A stretch of 39,869 nt of DNA. Source: Paratractidigestivibacter sp963640745 (lineage in GTDB: Bacteria; Actinomycetota; Coriobacteriia; Coriobacteriales; Atopobiaceae). Below, piece after piece: positions 24,909 through 33,521 of this stretch (position 1 is the stretch's first letter; each line of letters begins with the position of its first letter). A program made the translations under genes and the position numbers. The notes beneath the pieces were generated by a model. It searched no databases, was not told where the DNA came from, and saw only the letters and a list, made by a program, of their open reading frames with translations. Location of the stretch: the NCBI GenBank assembly GCA_963640745.1, contig CAVIBB010000007.1:1-39869 (forward strand), read 5' to 3'.

Positions 24909-25012
24909 AAGACAAATCTAAATCGCCGCAGGTAAACCGCACTGTTTTGGTGCAAGCTTCTCTTCCAACGTTCGTCTCGGCTCAACGCCGGGGTAAGGGG
25001 AGAGAGGTTCCG

Positions 25013-25717
25013 ATGAGCCGTAGATTCAAGATCGCGCTCTCGGGGGCATTCGCGGTGTTGACCGCGGGGCTCTGCGCGCTATACGGGCAGGAGGTGCGTG
25101 CGGAGGCTGAGCGCCAGCGCTCGGAGGTGCTCGAGCGGTTTGGCGGCGAGACGGTGAGCCTCGTGGTGGCAAACGACGTCCTTGAGGTGGGCGATGTCGT
25201 GGGGCGCCAGGACGTTGCCGAGAAGGAATGGGTCGCCGACCTCGCGCCTGAGGGGGCGGCAACCAGCCTTGAGGACGTGCTGGATAGGAAGGTCACCGCT
25301 CCCGTGGCGGCCGGTTCGCCGTTGACAGAGCTGAATTTCCGCGATGAGGCGCAGATGCCTGAGGTTCCGTCCGGGTACATGGCCGTGTCGGTTCCCGTGA
25401 CGGAGAAGCTCGGGTTGCCGGACGCCGTCTCCGCGGGTTCCAGGCTCGTTGCGTATGAGGTGTCCGAAGAAGGCACGAAGGCCATCTCGGCTGACGTGCG
25501 CGTGCTTCTTGCGGCGACGCGCTCCTCGTCGCTGTCGTCTCGGGGCTCCATTAGCGTTGCCGTCAAGCCCGACTGCGTGACGGCATTGCTCACTGCAAGC
25601 GCGGAGGGGAGCTTGCGGCTTGTCTTGCCTGCCGACGACGTCGAGACCGGCGAGGCCGCGCGCGCTCCTGAGCAGGTGGAGGCTGTGGGCACGATCGGGG
25701 AGGGCGATGCACGATGA
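25013..25717 (+). CDS. CpaB-like SAF-domain protein of the Tad pilus system
   Basis: 234 residues from ATG 25013, chosen for the GGGGAGAGAGG site before it. One N-terminal membrane helix (about 7-24) is followed by an extracytoplasmic part with a SAF domain (about 45-110: SLVVANDVLEVGDVV, then VTAPVAAGSPLTELNF) and an RcpC/CpaB-like region. In Gram-negative Tad systems CpaB/RcpC works with the outer-membrane secretin; here, with no secretin, it may act in the cell wall or in pilus assembly. It is the first gene of the operon, overlapping the next by ATGA. Confidence 0.8.
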   Translation: MSRRFKIALSGAFAVLTAGLCALYGQEVRAEAERQRSEVLERFGGETVSLVVANDVLEVGDVVGRQDVAEKEWVADLAPEGAATSLEDVLDRKVTAPVAAGSPLTELNFRDEAQMPEVPSGYMAVSVPVTEKLGLPDAVSAGSRLVAYEVSEEGTKAISADVRVLLAATRSSSLSSRGSISVAVKPDCVTALLTASAEGSLRLVLPADDVETGEAARAPEQVEAVGTIGEGDAR

Positions 25718-27078
25718 GCGCCAAGTGGCTCGCCTGCTGCGGCGAGGGACAGCGCGCCGACATGTCGGTGGCCCTGGCGGCGCTCGGCTCGTCAAACGGC
25801 TTTGAATACGTTAAACAGGCGGACGATTTGCGTCGCATTGCCGCGCAAGACTCCGGCGTGTATTCGGCGGCGGTGGGCGCCGGGCTGGAAGGCATCTCGC
25901 CCGTCAACCTCGCCGCGTCGATCGCGCGGGACGGTGACTTTCTTCAGGTCGTGCTCGTCGAGCGCGGGGCCTCGGGGTCGCTGCGGTCCCGCGCGGCGAG
26001 GGCGGGCGTCGACGCGGTTGTTGACCCCGATGACCTGAGGGTGCCGGATGCGCGGGTTAGGGTTCCTGCGGTGGGGTCCGCAAGCGAGGCGAGGGACGCG
26101 AAGGCGGGTCTTGGCCACGAAACGGGGCGCCGCGTCGGCTCGACGGTGTTCGAGGCCGAGGGGCTCCCCGTCTCCAGGGGTCTGGGGGCTTCTTCCTGTG
26201 TGCCGAGCGAGCGTGAGGTGGAGCGGCGAGATGTCTTGCCGACCCCGCCTGCCGTGAAGGGGCGCGCTCCCGTGATTGTGCTCTGCTCCGGCAGGGGAGG
26301 CGTGGGCAAGACCTGCGTCACGGCGGCTCTGTCGGTCGTCGCCGCCGAGTGGGGGCTTCGGGTCTGCGCCGTCGACCTCGACCTTTCGTGCGGCAATCTG
26401 TACAGCTGCTTCGGCTTGTCGGAGGGATTCGACCTGTCGAAGTTGCCCGAAGACGGTGCGTTGCCGCCGATTGATCGTCTGGGCGTCGCGGCGTGCGAGC
26501 GGGTGCGGCTCCTGGGGCCCTGTTCCCGGCCGGAACTCTCGGAAACCGTCATGCCGCGCGTGGAGGCCCTGTTGCGTGCGGCCTCTGCTGCCAGCGACCT
26601 CGTTCTCGTCGACTCGTCGACCACCTTTACCGATGCCGTTGCGCAGGCCGTGCAGCTGGCCGACAGGGTGCTCATCGTCTCTGACGGCGGTCCTGGATCG
26701 GCCGCTGCGACGGCTCGGACGAGCGGCCTTGCCGTGCGGCTCGGCGTGGCCCGCACGAGGCTCGCCCGCCTGGAGAACCGCACGAGCCCCCGTGGGCGCA
26801 TGGGCGGGATCCGGCCGGAGATGGGGCTTGAAGCCGCGAGGACTTTCTCGGTGGTCGAGGGAGGTGACGAAGCGCTCGAGCTCTTTGCGGCGGGGCGCGC
26901 GTCGGAGCTCCTCGAGCTCGGGCTTCCGCTCGGCGATTCAGCGGCGTCGGTGCTCGCGCAGATTTTGGCAGAGTTGGGGCAGCTGCCCGATTGCGACGCC
27001 GCGCGCAAGGCCCTGGAGGCCGCGTCGCCTCGCAAACGGTCGTTCTTCGGTAGAAAAAGGGAGGCGAGAAGCGCATGA
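25714..27078 (+). CDS. CpaE-like (MinD/ParA-type) ATPase of the Tad system
   Basis: 454 residues. The N-terminal ~110 residues look like a degenerate receiver-type domain, common in CpaE. A linker rich in charged residues leads to a MinD/ParA ATPase with deviant Walker A GRGGVGKT (193-200) and VDLDLSCGN (220-228). Such proteins position the pilus machine at the membrane. Near the C-terminus (about 395-435) is a helical segment followed by a basic tail RKRSFFGRKREAR that may bind membrane. ATGA overlaps occur at both ends. Confidence 0.82.
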   Translation: MSAKWLACCGEGQRADMSVALAALGSSNGFEYVKQADDLRRIAAQDSGVYSAAVGAGLEGISPVNLAASIARDGDFLQVVLVERGASGSLRSRAARAGVDAVVDPDDLRVPDARVRVPAVGSASEARDAKAGLGHETGRRVGSTVFEAEGLPVSRGLGASSCVPSEREVERRDVLPTPPAVKGRAPVIVLCSGRGGVGKTCVTAALSVVAAEWGLRVCAVDLDLSCGNLYSCFGLSEGFDLSKLPEDGALPPIDRLGVAACERVRLLGPCSRPELSETVMPRVEALLRAASAASDLVLVDSSTTFTDAVAQAVQLADRVLIVSDGGPGSAAATARTSGLAVRLGVARTRLARLENRTSPRGRMGGIRPEMGLEAARTFSVVEGGDEALELFAAGRASELLELGLPLGDSAASVLAQILAELGQLPDCDAARKALEAASPRKRSFFGRKREARSA

Positions 27079-28415
27079 GTGTTCTCGAGAGGGTACGGGA
27101 GGCCGAGGTTTTCCAGGGCGGCGCCACGGCGGATGCGCAGGTCCGCGCGCAAGGCTTTCATGACGCGAGGGAGCGCCTGAAGCGCGAGCTCATAGAGCGC
27201 CTGGGCCTTGCGACCGTTGCCGCGATGCTCGCGGAGGGCGATGCAGATCGCGCTCGGTCGGAGCTCGGGGTGGCCCTCGAGGCCATACTCAATACCGGGG
27301 GTTATGCGGAGCTTGAGCAGGACGAGCGTCGCCGGCTCGTGCGCGAGGTGGTGGACGAGGTGTGCGGACTCGGCCCCATCCAGGGCCTGCTCGACGATCC
27401 CGACGTAACGGAGGTCATGGTAAACGGGACGGGGTCCCTCTTCTACGAAAAAGACGGGGAACTTCTGAGGTCCGAGGCGTCGTTCGACTCGCCGGAGCAG
27501 ATAACCATCGCCATCGACCGCATCCTAGCCCCCTTGGGGCGGCGCCTCGATCGCTCGAGCCCCCTCGTCAATGCGCGCCTCGCCAACGGCGATCGCGTGA
27601 ACGCCGTGGCGCGGCCCGTCGCCATCGACGGGCCGGTGGTGACCATCAGGAAGTTCACCGACTCGATTCGCACGCTTGGGAAGCTCGAGGAGCTTGGGGC
27701 GCTGCCGCATTGGTATGCACAGCTGCTGAGCTGGGCGGTCTTCTGGCGCAGGAGCATCGCGGTCTCCGGCGGGACGGGTTCGGGCAAGACGACGTTGCTG
27801 AACGCCCTCTCGTGCGAGATTCCCGTGGGCGAGCGCATCGTGACCATCGAGGACTCGGCGGAGCTGCGCTTCGACGCGCATCCCAATGTCGTGCGGCTCG
27901 AGTCGCAGGACGCCTCCATCGAGGGGGTCGGCGCCGTGACCATACGTGATCTGGTAAAGAACGCCCTGCGCATGAGGCCGGACCGGATCGTCGTCGGCGA
28001 GGTGCGCGGCGAGGAGGCCATCGATATGCTCCAGGCGATGAACACGGGCCACGACGGCTCGCTGACAACGTTGCACGCCGGCACGCCGGAAGAGACGGTG
28101 ATGCGCCTGGTCCTCATGGCACGCTTCGGCATGGACCTGCCGCCCGAGCTCATCGAGGAGCAGGTGTCGACCGCGCTGGACCTTATCGTGATGTCGCGCA
28201 GGCTCAAGGATGGCCGCAGGGCCATAACCGAGCTCGCCGAGGTGGGGAGGCTCGAGGGCGGGCGTGTCGGGCTCGAGACCTGCGTCGAGTATCGTTTGGC
28301 GGACCGCAGCTGGGCTCTCGTGCGCGAGCCGCGTTTCTTGGCCGAGGCGGTCGAGTGCGGCCTTCTTGATAAAGGGGAGGTGGAGGCGTGGAGGCGCTCA
28401 TGCTCGCGTCGATAG
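27075..28415 (+). CDS. CpaF/TadA secretion ATPase
   Basis: 446 residues, the normal size. This VirB11-type hexameric ATPase drives Flp pilus extension, and in Tad systems often retraction too. Motifs: GGTGSGKTT Walker A (232-240), TIEDSAEL Asp box (257-264), RIVVGEVRG Walker B (304-312), and the His box TGHDGSLTTLHA (324-335). The N-terminal helical domain (20-110) and LDDPDVTEVMVNG are also typical of CpaF. It overlaps the cpaE-like gene by 4 bp and the tadB-like gene by 28 bp. Confidence 0.95.
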   Translation: MSVLERVREAEVFQGGATADAQVRAQGFHDARERLKRELIERLGLATVAAMLAEGDADRARSELGVALEAILNTGGYAELEQDERRRLVREVVDEVCGLGPIQGLLDDPDVTEVMVNGTGSLFYEKDGELLRSEASFDSPEQITIAIDRILAPLGRRLDRSSPLVNARLANGDRVNAVARPVAIDGPVVTIRKFTDSIRTLGKLEELGALPHWYAQLLSWAVFWRRSIAVSGGTGSGKTTLLNALSCEIPVGERIVTIEDSAELRFDAHPNVVRLESQDASIEGVGAVTIRDLVKNALRMRPDRIVVGEVRGEEAIDMLQAMNTGHDGSLTTLHAGTPEETVMRLVLMARFGMDLPPELIEEQVSTALDLIVMSRRLKDGRRAITELAEVGRLEGGRVGLETCVEYRLADRSWALVREPRFLAEAVECGLLDKGEVEAWRRSCSRR

Positions 28416-29332
28416 GGGCGTGCTCGGCGGTGGCGGCCTTCAGTTTGCTGGGGGACGTTGGCGATGCGCCGTCTTGGATCGCGGCGGGACGGGTTGCGCG
28501 CCTGTGCGTTCGTTCGGCGAGGGGCGCGCTCGTGCGTCTGGCCGAGAGCCGCCTTGTGGCGCGGCTTCTCCGGCATGATTGCTGGGGGGAATGCGCGGGC
28601 TCCATCGCACGTCGGGCGGGGGCCGCGGGGGTCGAGCTCGATGAGCCCTTGGCCTGCGCGATGCTGCTCGTTGCGACGCCCGTGGCGGGCTTGGCGGCGA
28701 GCGCCCTGTTTGCCACCTGGCTCTGCCTGCCGCTTTCCGCGGCGGCATTGGCGCTCGGGGCCCCCTCGGCTGCTGCCCATATACGCGATGTGCGAAGAAA
28801 AGAGATGGCCGAGGCGATGCCTGCGGTGTTCCGGACGCTCGCGGTGGCAATGGGTGCCGGAATGACGCTCGTGCAGGCCGCGGAGTATGCCGGGCCCCAT
28901 GTGGGTGGAGAAGCGGGCGCGGCTTTTGCGAGGCTCGGGCTACGCTTGCGCTGCGGCACGGCGACGGAGCCGGCGCTGGAGGCCCTGACCGAGGAGCTCC
29001 CCGCGCCCGGCGTCGGCCTTCTTGCGGCGGCGCTCACCATATCTCACAGGACGGGAAGCCCGCTGCGCGGCCTGTTCCAGCGCTCGGCGCGGCTCGTCGA
29101 GCGGCAAGGGGAGTTCGAGCGGCTTCTTGCCGTCAAAACGGCACAGGTCAGGTTGTCGGTGAGGGTGGTATGTCTGCTGCCGGCCGTTATGGTGGGCGTC
29201 CTGGCCACTATCTCCCCTGACTTCCAGAAGGGCCTGGCCACGCCAGCGGGCGTCGGATGCGTCTGCGTCGCCGCCCTGCTTGACGGGGTCGCTGTGCTCA
29301 TCATTCGCAGGCTCGTCGCGCGGGTTCTCTGA
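28388..29332 (+). CDS. TadB-like inner-membrane platform protein
   Basis: 314 residues from a GTG at 28388 (GGGGAGG 7 nt upstream); an ATG at 28400 is a possible alternative. The T2SSF domain lies about 145-265, including EAMPAVFRTLAVAMGAGMTLVQA. Hydrophobic segments are at about 82-123, 257-277 and 286-305. With TadC it forms the membrane platform that couples the CpaF ATPase to pilin assembly. The N-terminal part is more divergent than usual. Confidence 0.85.
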   Translation: MEALMLASIGACSAVAAFSLLGDVGDAPSWIAAGRVARLCVRSARGALVRLAESRLVARLLRHDCWGECAGSIARRAGAAGVELDEPLACAMLLVATPVAGLAASALFATWLCLPLSAAALALGAPSAAAHIRDVRRKEMAEAMPAVFRTLAVAMGAGMTLVQAAEYAGPHVGGEAGAAFARLGLRLRCGTATEPALEALTEELPAPGVGLLAAALTISHRTGSPLRGLFQRSARLVERQGEFERLLAVKTAQVRLSVRVVCLLPAVMVGVLATISPDFQKGLATPAGVGCVCVAALLDGVAVLIIRRLVARVL

Positions 29333-29967
29333 TGGGGATGCTGCCGTGCTTCCTCGCCGCCCTGGCGTCGATCGCCGCGGGAGGCGCCTGCGCGTTCGCG
29401 GTCGACAGCGGGAAACCGGTCCCGCCCCGTCGAGGCCGTCTCGATGAACTCGTTCGTCTGGTTGCGTCCAGCGAGCCTGTGCGGCGAGTGCGCGCCGGGG
29501 AGGCGCTGTCCAGGACCAAGCGCGAGTGCGCGGAGCTTATGCCTGTGATGATCGACGTGGTGACGCTCGGCTTGGCGGCGGGCCTCTCGTTCGACGCCTC
29601 GCTAGAGCTGTATTGCGAGCGTTACGACAATCCGCTCTCCGACGCGCTGCGCCGCGCCATGCTTTCGTGGCGCATCGGGGCGGCGACGAGAGGGGAGGCG
29701 CTCGAGGACGCCGCGCGCGAGCTTGGGATCGTGTCGCTCTCGCGTTTTGCGTCGGTCGTGTGCGAGGCTCTGGCGTTCGGCTCGCCGCTGGCCGAGTCGC
29801 TTGAGCGGCAGGCGCAGGTCATACGCGATGAGCAGCGTAGCCGCGTTGAGGAGGAGATCGAGCGCGTGCCGGTCAAGATGCTCATTCCGTTAGGCACGCT
29901 TATCGTGCCGGCGATGCTTCTCGCCATCCTAGGGCCTCTTTTGGGCTCGGCGCTTGTTTTGGGGTAA
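29332..29967 (+). CDS. TadC-like membrane platform protein
   Basis: 211 residues; shorter than many TadC proteins because the N-terminal membrane part is reduced to one helix (about 3-24). The T2SSF domain (about 65-195) contains LMPVMIDVVTLGLAAGLSFDASLELY and the acidic/basic helix QVIRDEQRSRVEEEIERVPVKML, typical of TadC, followed by a terminal hydrophobic helix. The ATG shares one base with the TGA of the tadB-like gene (TGATG). Confidence 0.85.
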   Translation: MGMLPCFLAALASIAAGGACAFAVDSGKPVPPRRGRLDELVRLVASSEPVRRVRAGEALSRTKRECAELMPVMIDVVTLGLAAGLSFDASLELYCERYDNPLSDALRRAMLSWRIGAATRGEALEDAARELGIVSLSRFASVVCEALAFGSPLAESLERQAQVIRDEQRSRVEEEIERVPVKMLIPLGTLIVPAMLLAILGPLLGSALVLG

Positions 29968-30010
29968 GGGCCGATTTGCGGCCAACGCATAGATGGAGAA
30001 AGGGCTCGGT

Positions 30011-30220
30011 ATGGGAATCGGAAACAAGACATTGGCGGCCGGCTGCAGATTCGACTGGCGCGTGCGTGACCTGCTTCGGGACGAGGGCGGCCAAGGGACG
30101 ACCGAGTACGCGATTCTGGTCGGCGTGCTCGTGGTCATCGCCATCGTGGCGATTGTGGCCTTCCGGGGCAAGGTGAGCGAGCTGTGGAGCGCCATCAGCG
30201 ATGGCATCAACTCGTTGTGA
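30011..30220 (+). CDS. Flp-family major pilin
   Basis: 69 residues. I chose ATG 30011 because AGAAAGGG is 7 nt upstream; an ATG at 29993 has no such site. It has a class III prepilin leader ending DEGG, then QGTTEYAILVGVLVVIAIVAIVAF. Cleavage after G27 would put Glu at +5 and Tyr at +6, the hallmark of Flp pilins. The mature pilin is about 42 residues, a single helix with a short C-terminal tail. It is assembled into a thin adhesive pilus. The processing peptidase (TadV/CpaA) is not in this window. Confidence 0.92.
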   Translation: MGIGNKTLAAGCRFDWRVRDLLRDEGGQGTTEYAILVGVLVVIAIVAIVAFRGKVSELWSAISDGINSL

Positions 30221-30696
30221 GGCGCATCCCCTCCGTCCGAACGGCCTCGGCCGTTGCGGTTCTCTGCGCCGCCGCGGCGCTGTCGCTCTTTGCGGCGGCG
30301 CTGCGGGCGCGGCAGCCCTCCGCAGATTCAGGCTTAGGCACCGAGCAGAAAGCGGGGCAGGAACTTCTTGAGCGGCTTGATTCCGCGGCTGAGGTCGACG
30401 CGGGCGTCGCCGACGATGCGCGGGCTGTTATGGACGCCGCGGAGTCGAGCGTGCGCTTAAGCGAGCGGGCGGTGGTCGACGAATCCGCCGAGGTGCTCGC
30501 CGCATACGGCGAAAGGCACGACTGCGTCCTGAGGCGGGCGGGGTATCTCGGCCTGCTTGGAGGCTCCTGGGCCTGTCTTGTGTACGGCAGCGACTGGGCT
30601 GAGATATGCGTGGTAACGGGCACGGAAGACGATGGAAGCGAGGTTCGGTCATGGAGAATCACGGGCGCGGAGCTCGAGGCGTTGGCGGGCGAGTGA
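30217..30696 (+). CDS. Membrane-anchored protein of unknown function in the Tad operon
   Basis: 159 residues if started at GTG 30217, which overlaps the pilin stop as GTGA; an in-frame ATG at 30184 would overlap the pilin more deeply. One N-terminal helix (about 8-29), then an outside part: a helical region (35-105) and a small beta-rich end with two Cys (DCVLRRAG and SWACLVYG) and a Trp-rich strand SWRITGAELEALAG. No prepilin motif. I do not recognise a family. Position between two prepilin genes suggests a minor component or chaperone of the pilus. Confidence 0.6.
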   Translation: MRRIPSVRTASAVAVLCAAAALSLFAAALRARQPSADSGLGTEQKAGQELLERLDSAAEVDAGVADDARAVMDAAESSVRLSERAVVDESAEVLAAYGERHDCVLRRAGYLGLLGGSWACLVYGSDWAEICVVTGTEDDGSEVRSWRITGAELEALAGE

Positions 30697-30887
30697 CGGA
30701 TACGCGCGGGCAGTCGACCACCGAGTTCCTCCTCGTGGCCATGGCTCTTGCCGCCATGGCGATCGGCCTTGCGGCGATGTGGCGTGCCGCCGAATCGGGC
30801 CGGCTGCTCTCCCTGGCGACGGCGTCGGCTTCGCACAGCTCCGAATCGGGGATCGTCTCGCTGCTCAAGGATTTGGCAGGGTACTGA
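30693..30887 (+). CDS. Second Flp/TadE-like small prepilin
   Basis: 64 residues if started at GTG 30693 (GTGA overlap with the previous gene); an ATG at 30651 would give 78. The leader TDTRG is followed by QSTTEFLLVAMALAAMAIGLAAM, a class III pattern with Glu at +5 and Phe at +6 after the presumed Gly cleavage. After the helix, a short tail of about 30 residues. It is likely a minor pilin or pseudopilin that initiates or tips the pilus. Confidence 0.7.
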   Translation: MTDTRGQSTTEFLLVAMALAAMAIGLAAMWRAAESGRLLSLATASASHSSESGIVSLLKDLAGY

Positions 30888-30889
30888 TC

Positions 30890-31372
30890 ATGTTCTCGCT
30901 GGTAAAGAGGCTTGCTCGTGGGAATGACGGCCAGGCGAGCGTCGAGGCCGCCGTGCTCATACCGTCGCTTCTCGTCGTCGTGGCGCTGCTCGTGCAGCCG
31001 ACGTGCCTGCTGTATACGAGGTCGGTTATGTCGGGCGCGGCCGCTGAGGCGGTCCGCCTTGCCGCGACCTCGTCCTCCACGGACGAAGTGGTCGCCTTCG
31101 TGAAGCGGCGGCTTAAGGCCGTGCCCGAGGTGAGCGCGTTCCATGCGGGCGGGGAGGCCGACTGGTCGGTGTCGGTGAGCGGCGCGGGAACGGCGAGGCC
31201 GAGGGTCGAGATCAGCGGGCACGCGAGGCCGCTGCCGCTTACCGCGGCGATAGCGGGTGCGGTCGCGGGCTCCGACGGTTCGGGAGTGGTGCTCAAGGTA
31301 GAGAAGGAGGCGGACGCTCGTGCGGGATGGGTTCAAGGCGCGTATTCAGATTGGGTCGGCATGTGGGAGTAG
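30890..31372 (+). CDS. TadE-like pseudopilin
   Basis: 160 residues. The N-terminal DGQASVEAAVLIPSLLVV is a TadE-type class III leader with Glu at +5 after the presumed G|Q cleavage. The rest is an outside domain of mixed strands and Ser/Ala-rich loops. TadE proteins are processed like pilins and help build the Flp fibre. The next gene starts 53 bp inside its 3' end. Confidence 0.82.
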   Translation: MFSLVKRLARGNDGQASVEAAVLIPSLLVVVALLVQPTCLLYTRSVMSGAAAEAVRLAATSSSTDEVVAFVKRRLKAVPEVSAFHAGGEADWSVSVSGAGTARPRVEISGHARPLPLTAAIAGAVAGSDGSGVVLKVEKEADARAGWVQGAYSDWVGMWE

Positions 31373-33521
31373 CCCGCGCGATGCCCAGGCGAATGACGGC
31401 GAGAGCGCGGTGCCGGGTGTTGGGCCGGGCGCAAAGACGAGCCCGAGTGCCGAGTCGGGCGCGGACCGCCTCGCGAGTTCGTCCGAAAGCCTGGCCATCG
31501 GGCCGACTATAGGCGCCTTTATCGATGATGAGGGTGGATACACCACGGTGGCCGTGGCGGTCGCGTTGCTCGTGAGCCTCGCGCTCGTCTTCTCGGCGGC
31601 GTCCGCCCAGTGGCTCACGTCTCGTTCGGCCCAGGTCCAGGAGGTGGCGGACGCGGCCGCGATGGCGGGGGCGAATTCCGTCGCCGCCTACACGACCGTG
31701 GCCCAGACGTTCGACGCATGCGTCCTCTCGATGGGGCTCACGGGCATAATCGCCTGCGGCGCGGGTTTCGTCGCCTCGTGCGTGCCGGCGCTTGCGTCTG
31801 TCGGGGCGCGGCTCACTTCTTCCGGGACGCAGATTCTTGATGCGCGGAGGGATTTTGCCAAAAGCGCGGCAACGGGACTTCAGAAGCTTGAGTCTGCGCT
31901 GCCGGCCCTTGTGGTCGCGAACTCGGCGTCCTGCGTCCTCGCGAACTCCGGCGAGGGCATATCGTACGGCGGGTGCGCGGTTCCGTACCCGCAGCAGTCG
32001 CAGTCGGATTTCTCGGCGTTCGACGCCGACGTGGACGATTCCTCGGCGGAGGAGCTTGCGGAGCAGATGCGCGGGCTCGCGGCCGAAGAGAAGGCGGCGA
32101 AAAAGGCCGCCGACGAGGCGAGGGGACGAGGCTGGCGCGCGGACTGTGGAAACAGCCCTTCTTACTGCATGTACCAGAGGGCGTCGTCGCTCGCCGGGCT
32201 TTCCGAACACGAGAACCTGTATTACGCGACGGCGGAAGAGTGGACGTTCGGGGCCGCGCTCGAGCGCGCACGCGCCTATTACGCTGCCAGGCTCGACTCC
32301 TGCGTGGTTTCGGGGTCGAACGGCGAGGAGCTTACCGACGCCGCGTGCCGACGGGCCTTCTATGGCTTCGCCCTGGGCAAAGTCGGGGCTGGCTCGTATG
32401 TCGAGGCCGCCGACGGCTCAGTGGCCATTGATTTCCCGAGCCTTCCGCACAATACGGACGAGACCCGCGGGACCGAGCTTTACACCGACTGCGTCTGGCC
32501 ATGCTCCGCCGAAGAGGGCGGGCGCGTGCTCCATTCCGACATGGCATGCCCCGGGGCGACGGGCGGCTATGCCGGCGAGGCGTCTCTTGCGGAGTTGGAG
32601 GCCGGCGGCGTCCTGCCGTGCGATTCATGCGGCATGGATGTCGGCAGCATGGGAAGTACCGCCGCCGCCTCGACGTCGATCGAGAACGGGTTCGAGCACT
32701 GGTGGCGCGAAGTGGTGGAGGCCTCGAAAGACTATCAAGAAGCGAGAAACCGCGAGGTAGAGGCAAAGAAGAAGCTCAAAGAGAAAGCCTCCGAGGGCTC
32801 CGACTTCTTTTCTCGGGCCATCGACGCGCTGGGTGTCGCGCGGCCCAGGCTCTGTCCTCCGGGCGCGTATGGCTGCGTGGCCGTGGTCGCCCGGGGCTCG
32901 AGCACGTCCGTCCCCTCGGAGCTCACCGCGTCGTTCGTCTCGTCCATGCAGTTGCCCGCGGGGGCCGCGGTATCGGCGGCGACCCTCGCCCCAGATCCCT
33001 CTACGGCGGAGAACAACGTTCTGGCGAGCTTCTTTGACGGGCTCGCCGCGAATGAATCGCTGGTGGGTGGGCTTATGGACGGCATCGCCGCCCTTTGGGG
33101 GAGGCTGCTTGTCGGGTACGGGTCCGCCTATGGGTCCGTTGGGGACGCGGGAGGGGAATTTCTCGATAAGCTCGACGGCGTCCTCGGCGGCTCTGTGGGG
33201 GCCTGGCTCAAGGGCAAGCTCGCGGATGTGATGAAGGCGGCGAGGCTTGAGCCGGTCGACATGCGCCTCAAGAAACCCGTGCTCGCCAATACGGGAGACG
33301 TGCTGGCAAAGGCAGGCTACGACCGGGCCTCGACCGTGCGGTCGCTCATCGACACATTGCCCGAATCGGGCGATGCCGGTGATTACGTGCGCGCGCTCGG
33401 CCTCTGGGCCATTGACGAGTTCGGCGAGGAGGAATACACGGTGGCTGAGCTTAAGGTGCCGGGAACGGAGTTGAAGATTCCGCTCAAGGTCAACGTAAGG
33501 AAGCTGGTGGAGGCGCTATGA
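31320..33521 (+). CDS. Large TadG-like protein with a Cys-rich insertion
   Basis: 733 residues from GTG 31320 (AAGGAGG 9 nt upstream). After about 65 polar residues comes a TadG-type helix (73-97: GYTTVAVAVALLVSLALVFSAA), lacking the +5 Glu of true pseudopilins, then a long outside part. It contains 17 Cys. A charged coiled-coil-like stretch lies at 243-270 and another at 465-490. Residues 403-437 hold an H-x4-C ... PCxxC pattern (H405, C410, C434, C437) preceded by two more Cys. Towards the C-terminus are Gly/Ser-rich and amphipathic regions. Likely a membrane-anchored surface component of the pilus. It overlaps tadE-like upstream (53 bp) and downstream (4 bp). Confidence 0.7.
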   Translation: MRDGFKARIQIGSACGSSPRDAQANDGESAVPGVGPGAKTSPSAESGADRLASSSESLAIGPTIGAFIDDEGGYTTVAVAVALLVSLALVFSAASAQWLTSRSAQVQEVADAAAMAGANSVAAYTTVAQTFDACVLSMGLTGIIACGAGFVASCVPALASVGARLTSSGTQILDARRDFAKSAATGLQKLESALPALVVANSASCVLANSGEGISYGGCAVPYPQQSQSDFSAFDADVDDSSAEELAEQMRGLAAEEKAAKKAADEARGRGWRADCGNSPSYCMYQRASSLAGLSEHENLYYATAEEWTFGAALERARAYYAARLDSCVVSGSNGEELTDAACRRAFYGFALGKVGAGSYVEAADGSVAIDFPSLPHNTDETRGTELYTDCVWPCSAEEGGRVLHSDMACPGATGGYAGEASLAELEAGGVLPCDSCGMDVGSMGSTAAASTSIENGFEHWWREVVEASKDYQEARNREVEAKKKLKEKASEGSDFFSRAIDALGVARPRLCPPGAYGCVAVVARGSSTSVPSELTASFVSSMQLPAGAAVSAATLAPDPSTAENNVLASFFDGLAANESLVGGLMDGIAALWGRLLVGYGSAYGSVGDAGGEFLDKLDGVLGGSVGAWLKGKLADVMKAARLEPVDMRLKKPVLANTGDVLAKAGYDRASTVRSLIDTLPESGDAGDYVRALGLWAIDEFGEEEYTVAELKVPGTELKIPLKVNVRKLVEAL

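Larger units (their letters stand above)
24664..25012. other. 349-bp gene-free region between murP and the Tad operon
   Basis: No convincing gene. It holds the murP hairpin (24694-24728), a short direct repeat GATACCAG (24805-24812 and 24817-24824), four 11-bp tandem repeats (24865-24908), and the leader of the Tad operon with AAGGGGAGAGAGG before the ATG at 25013. The promoter itself is not clear; TCTAAAT at 24917-24923 is a possible -10. Confidence 0.6.
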
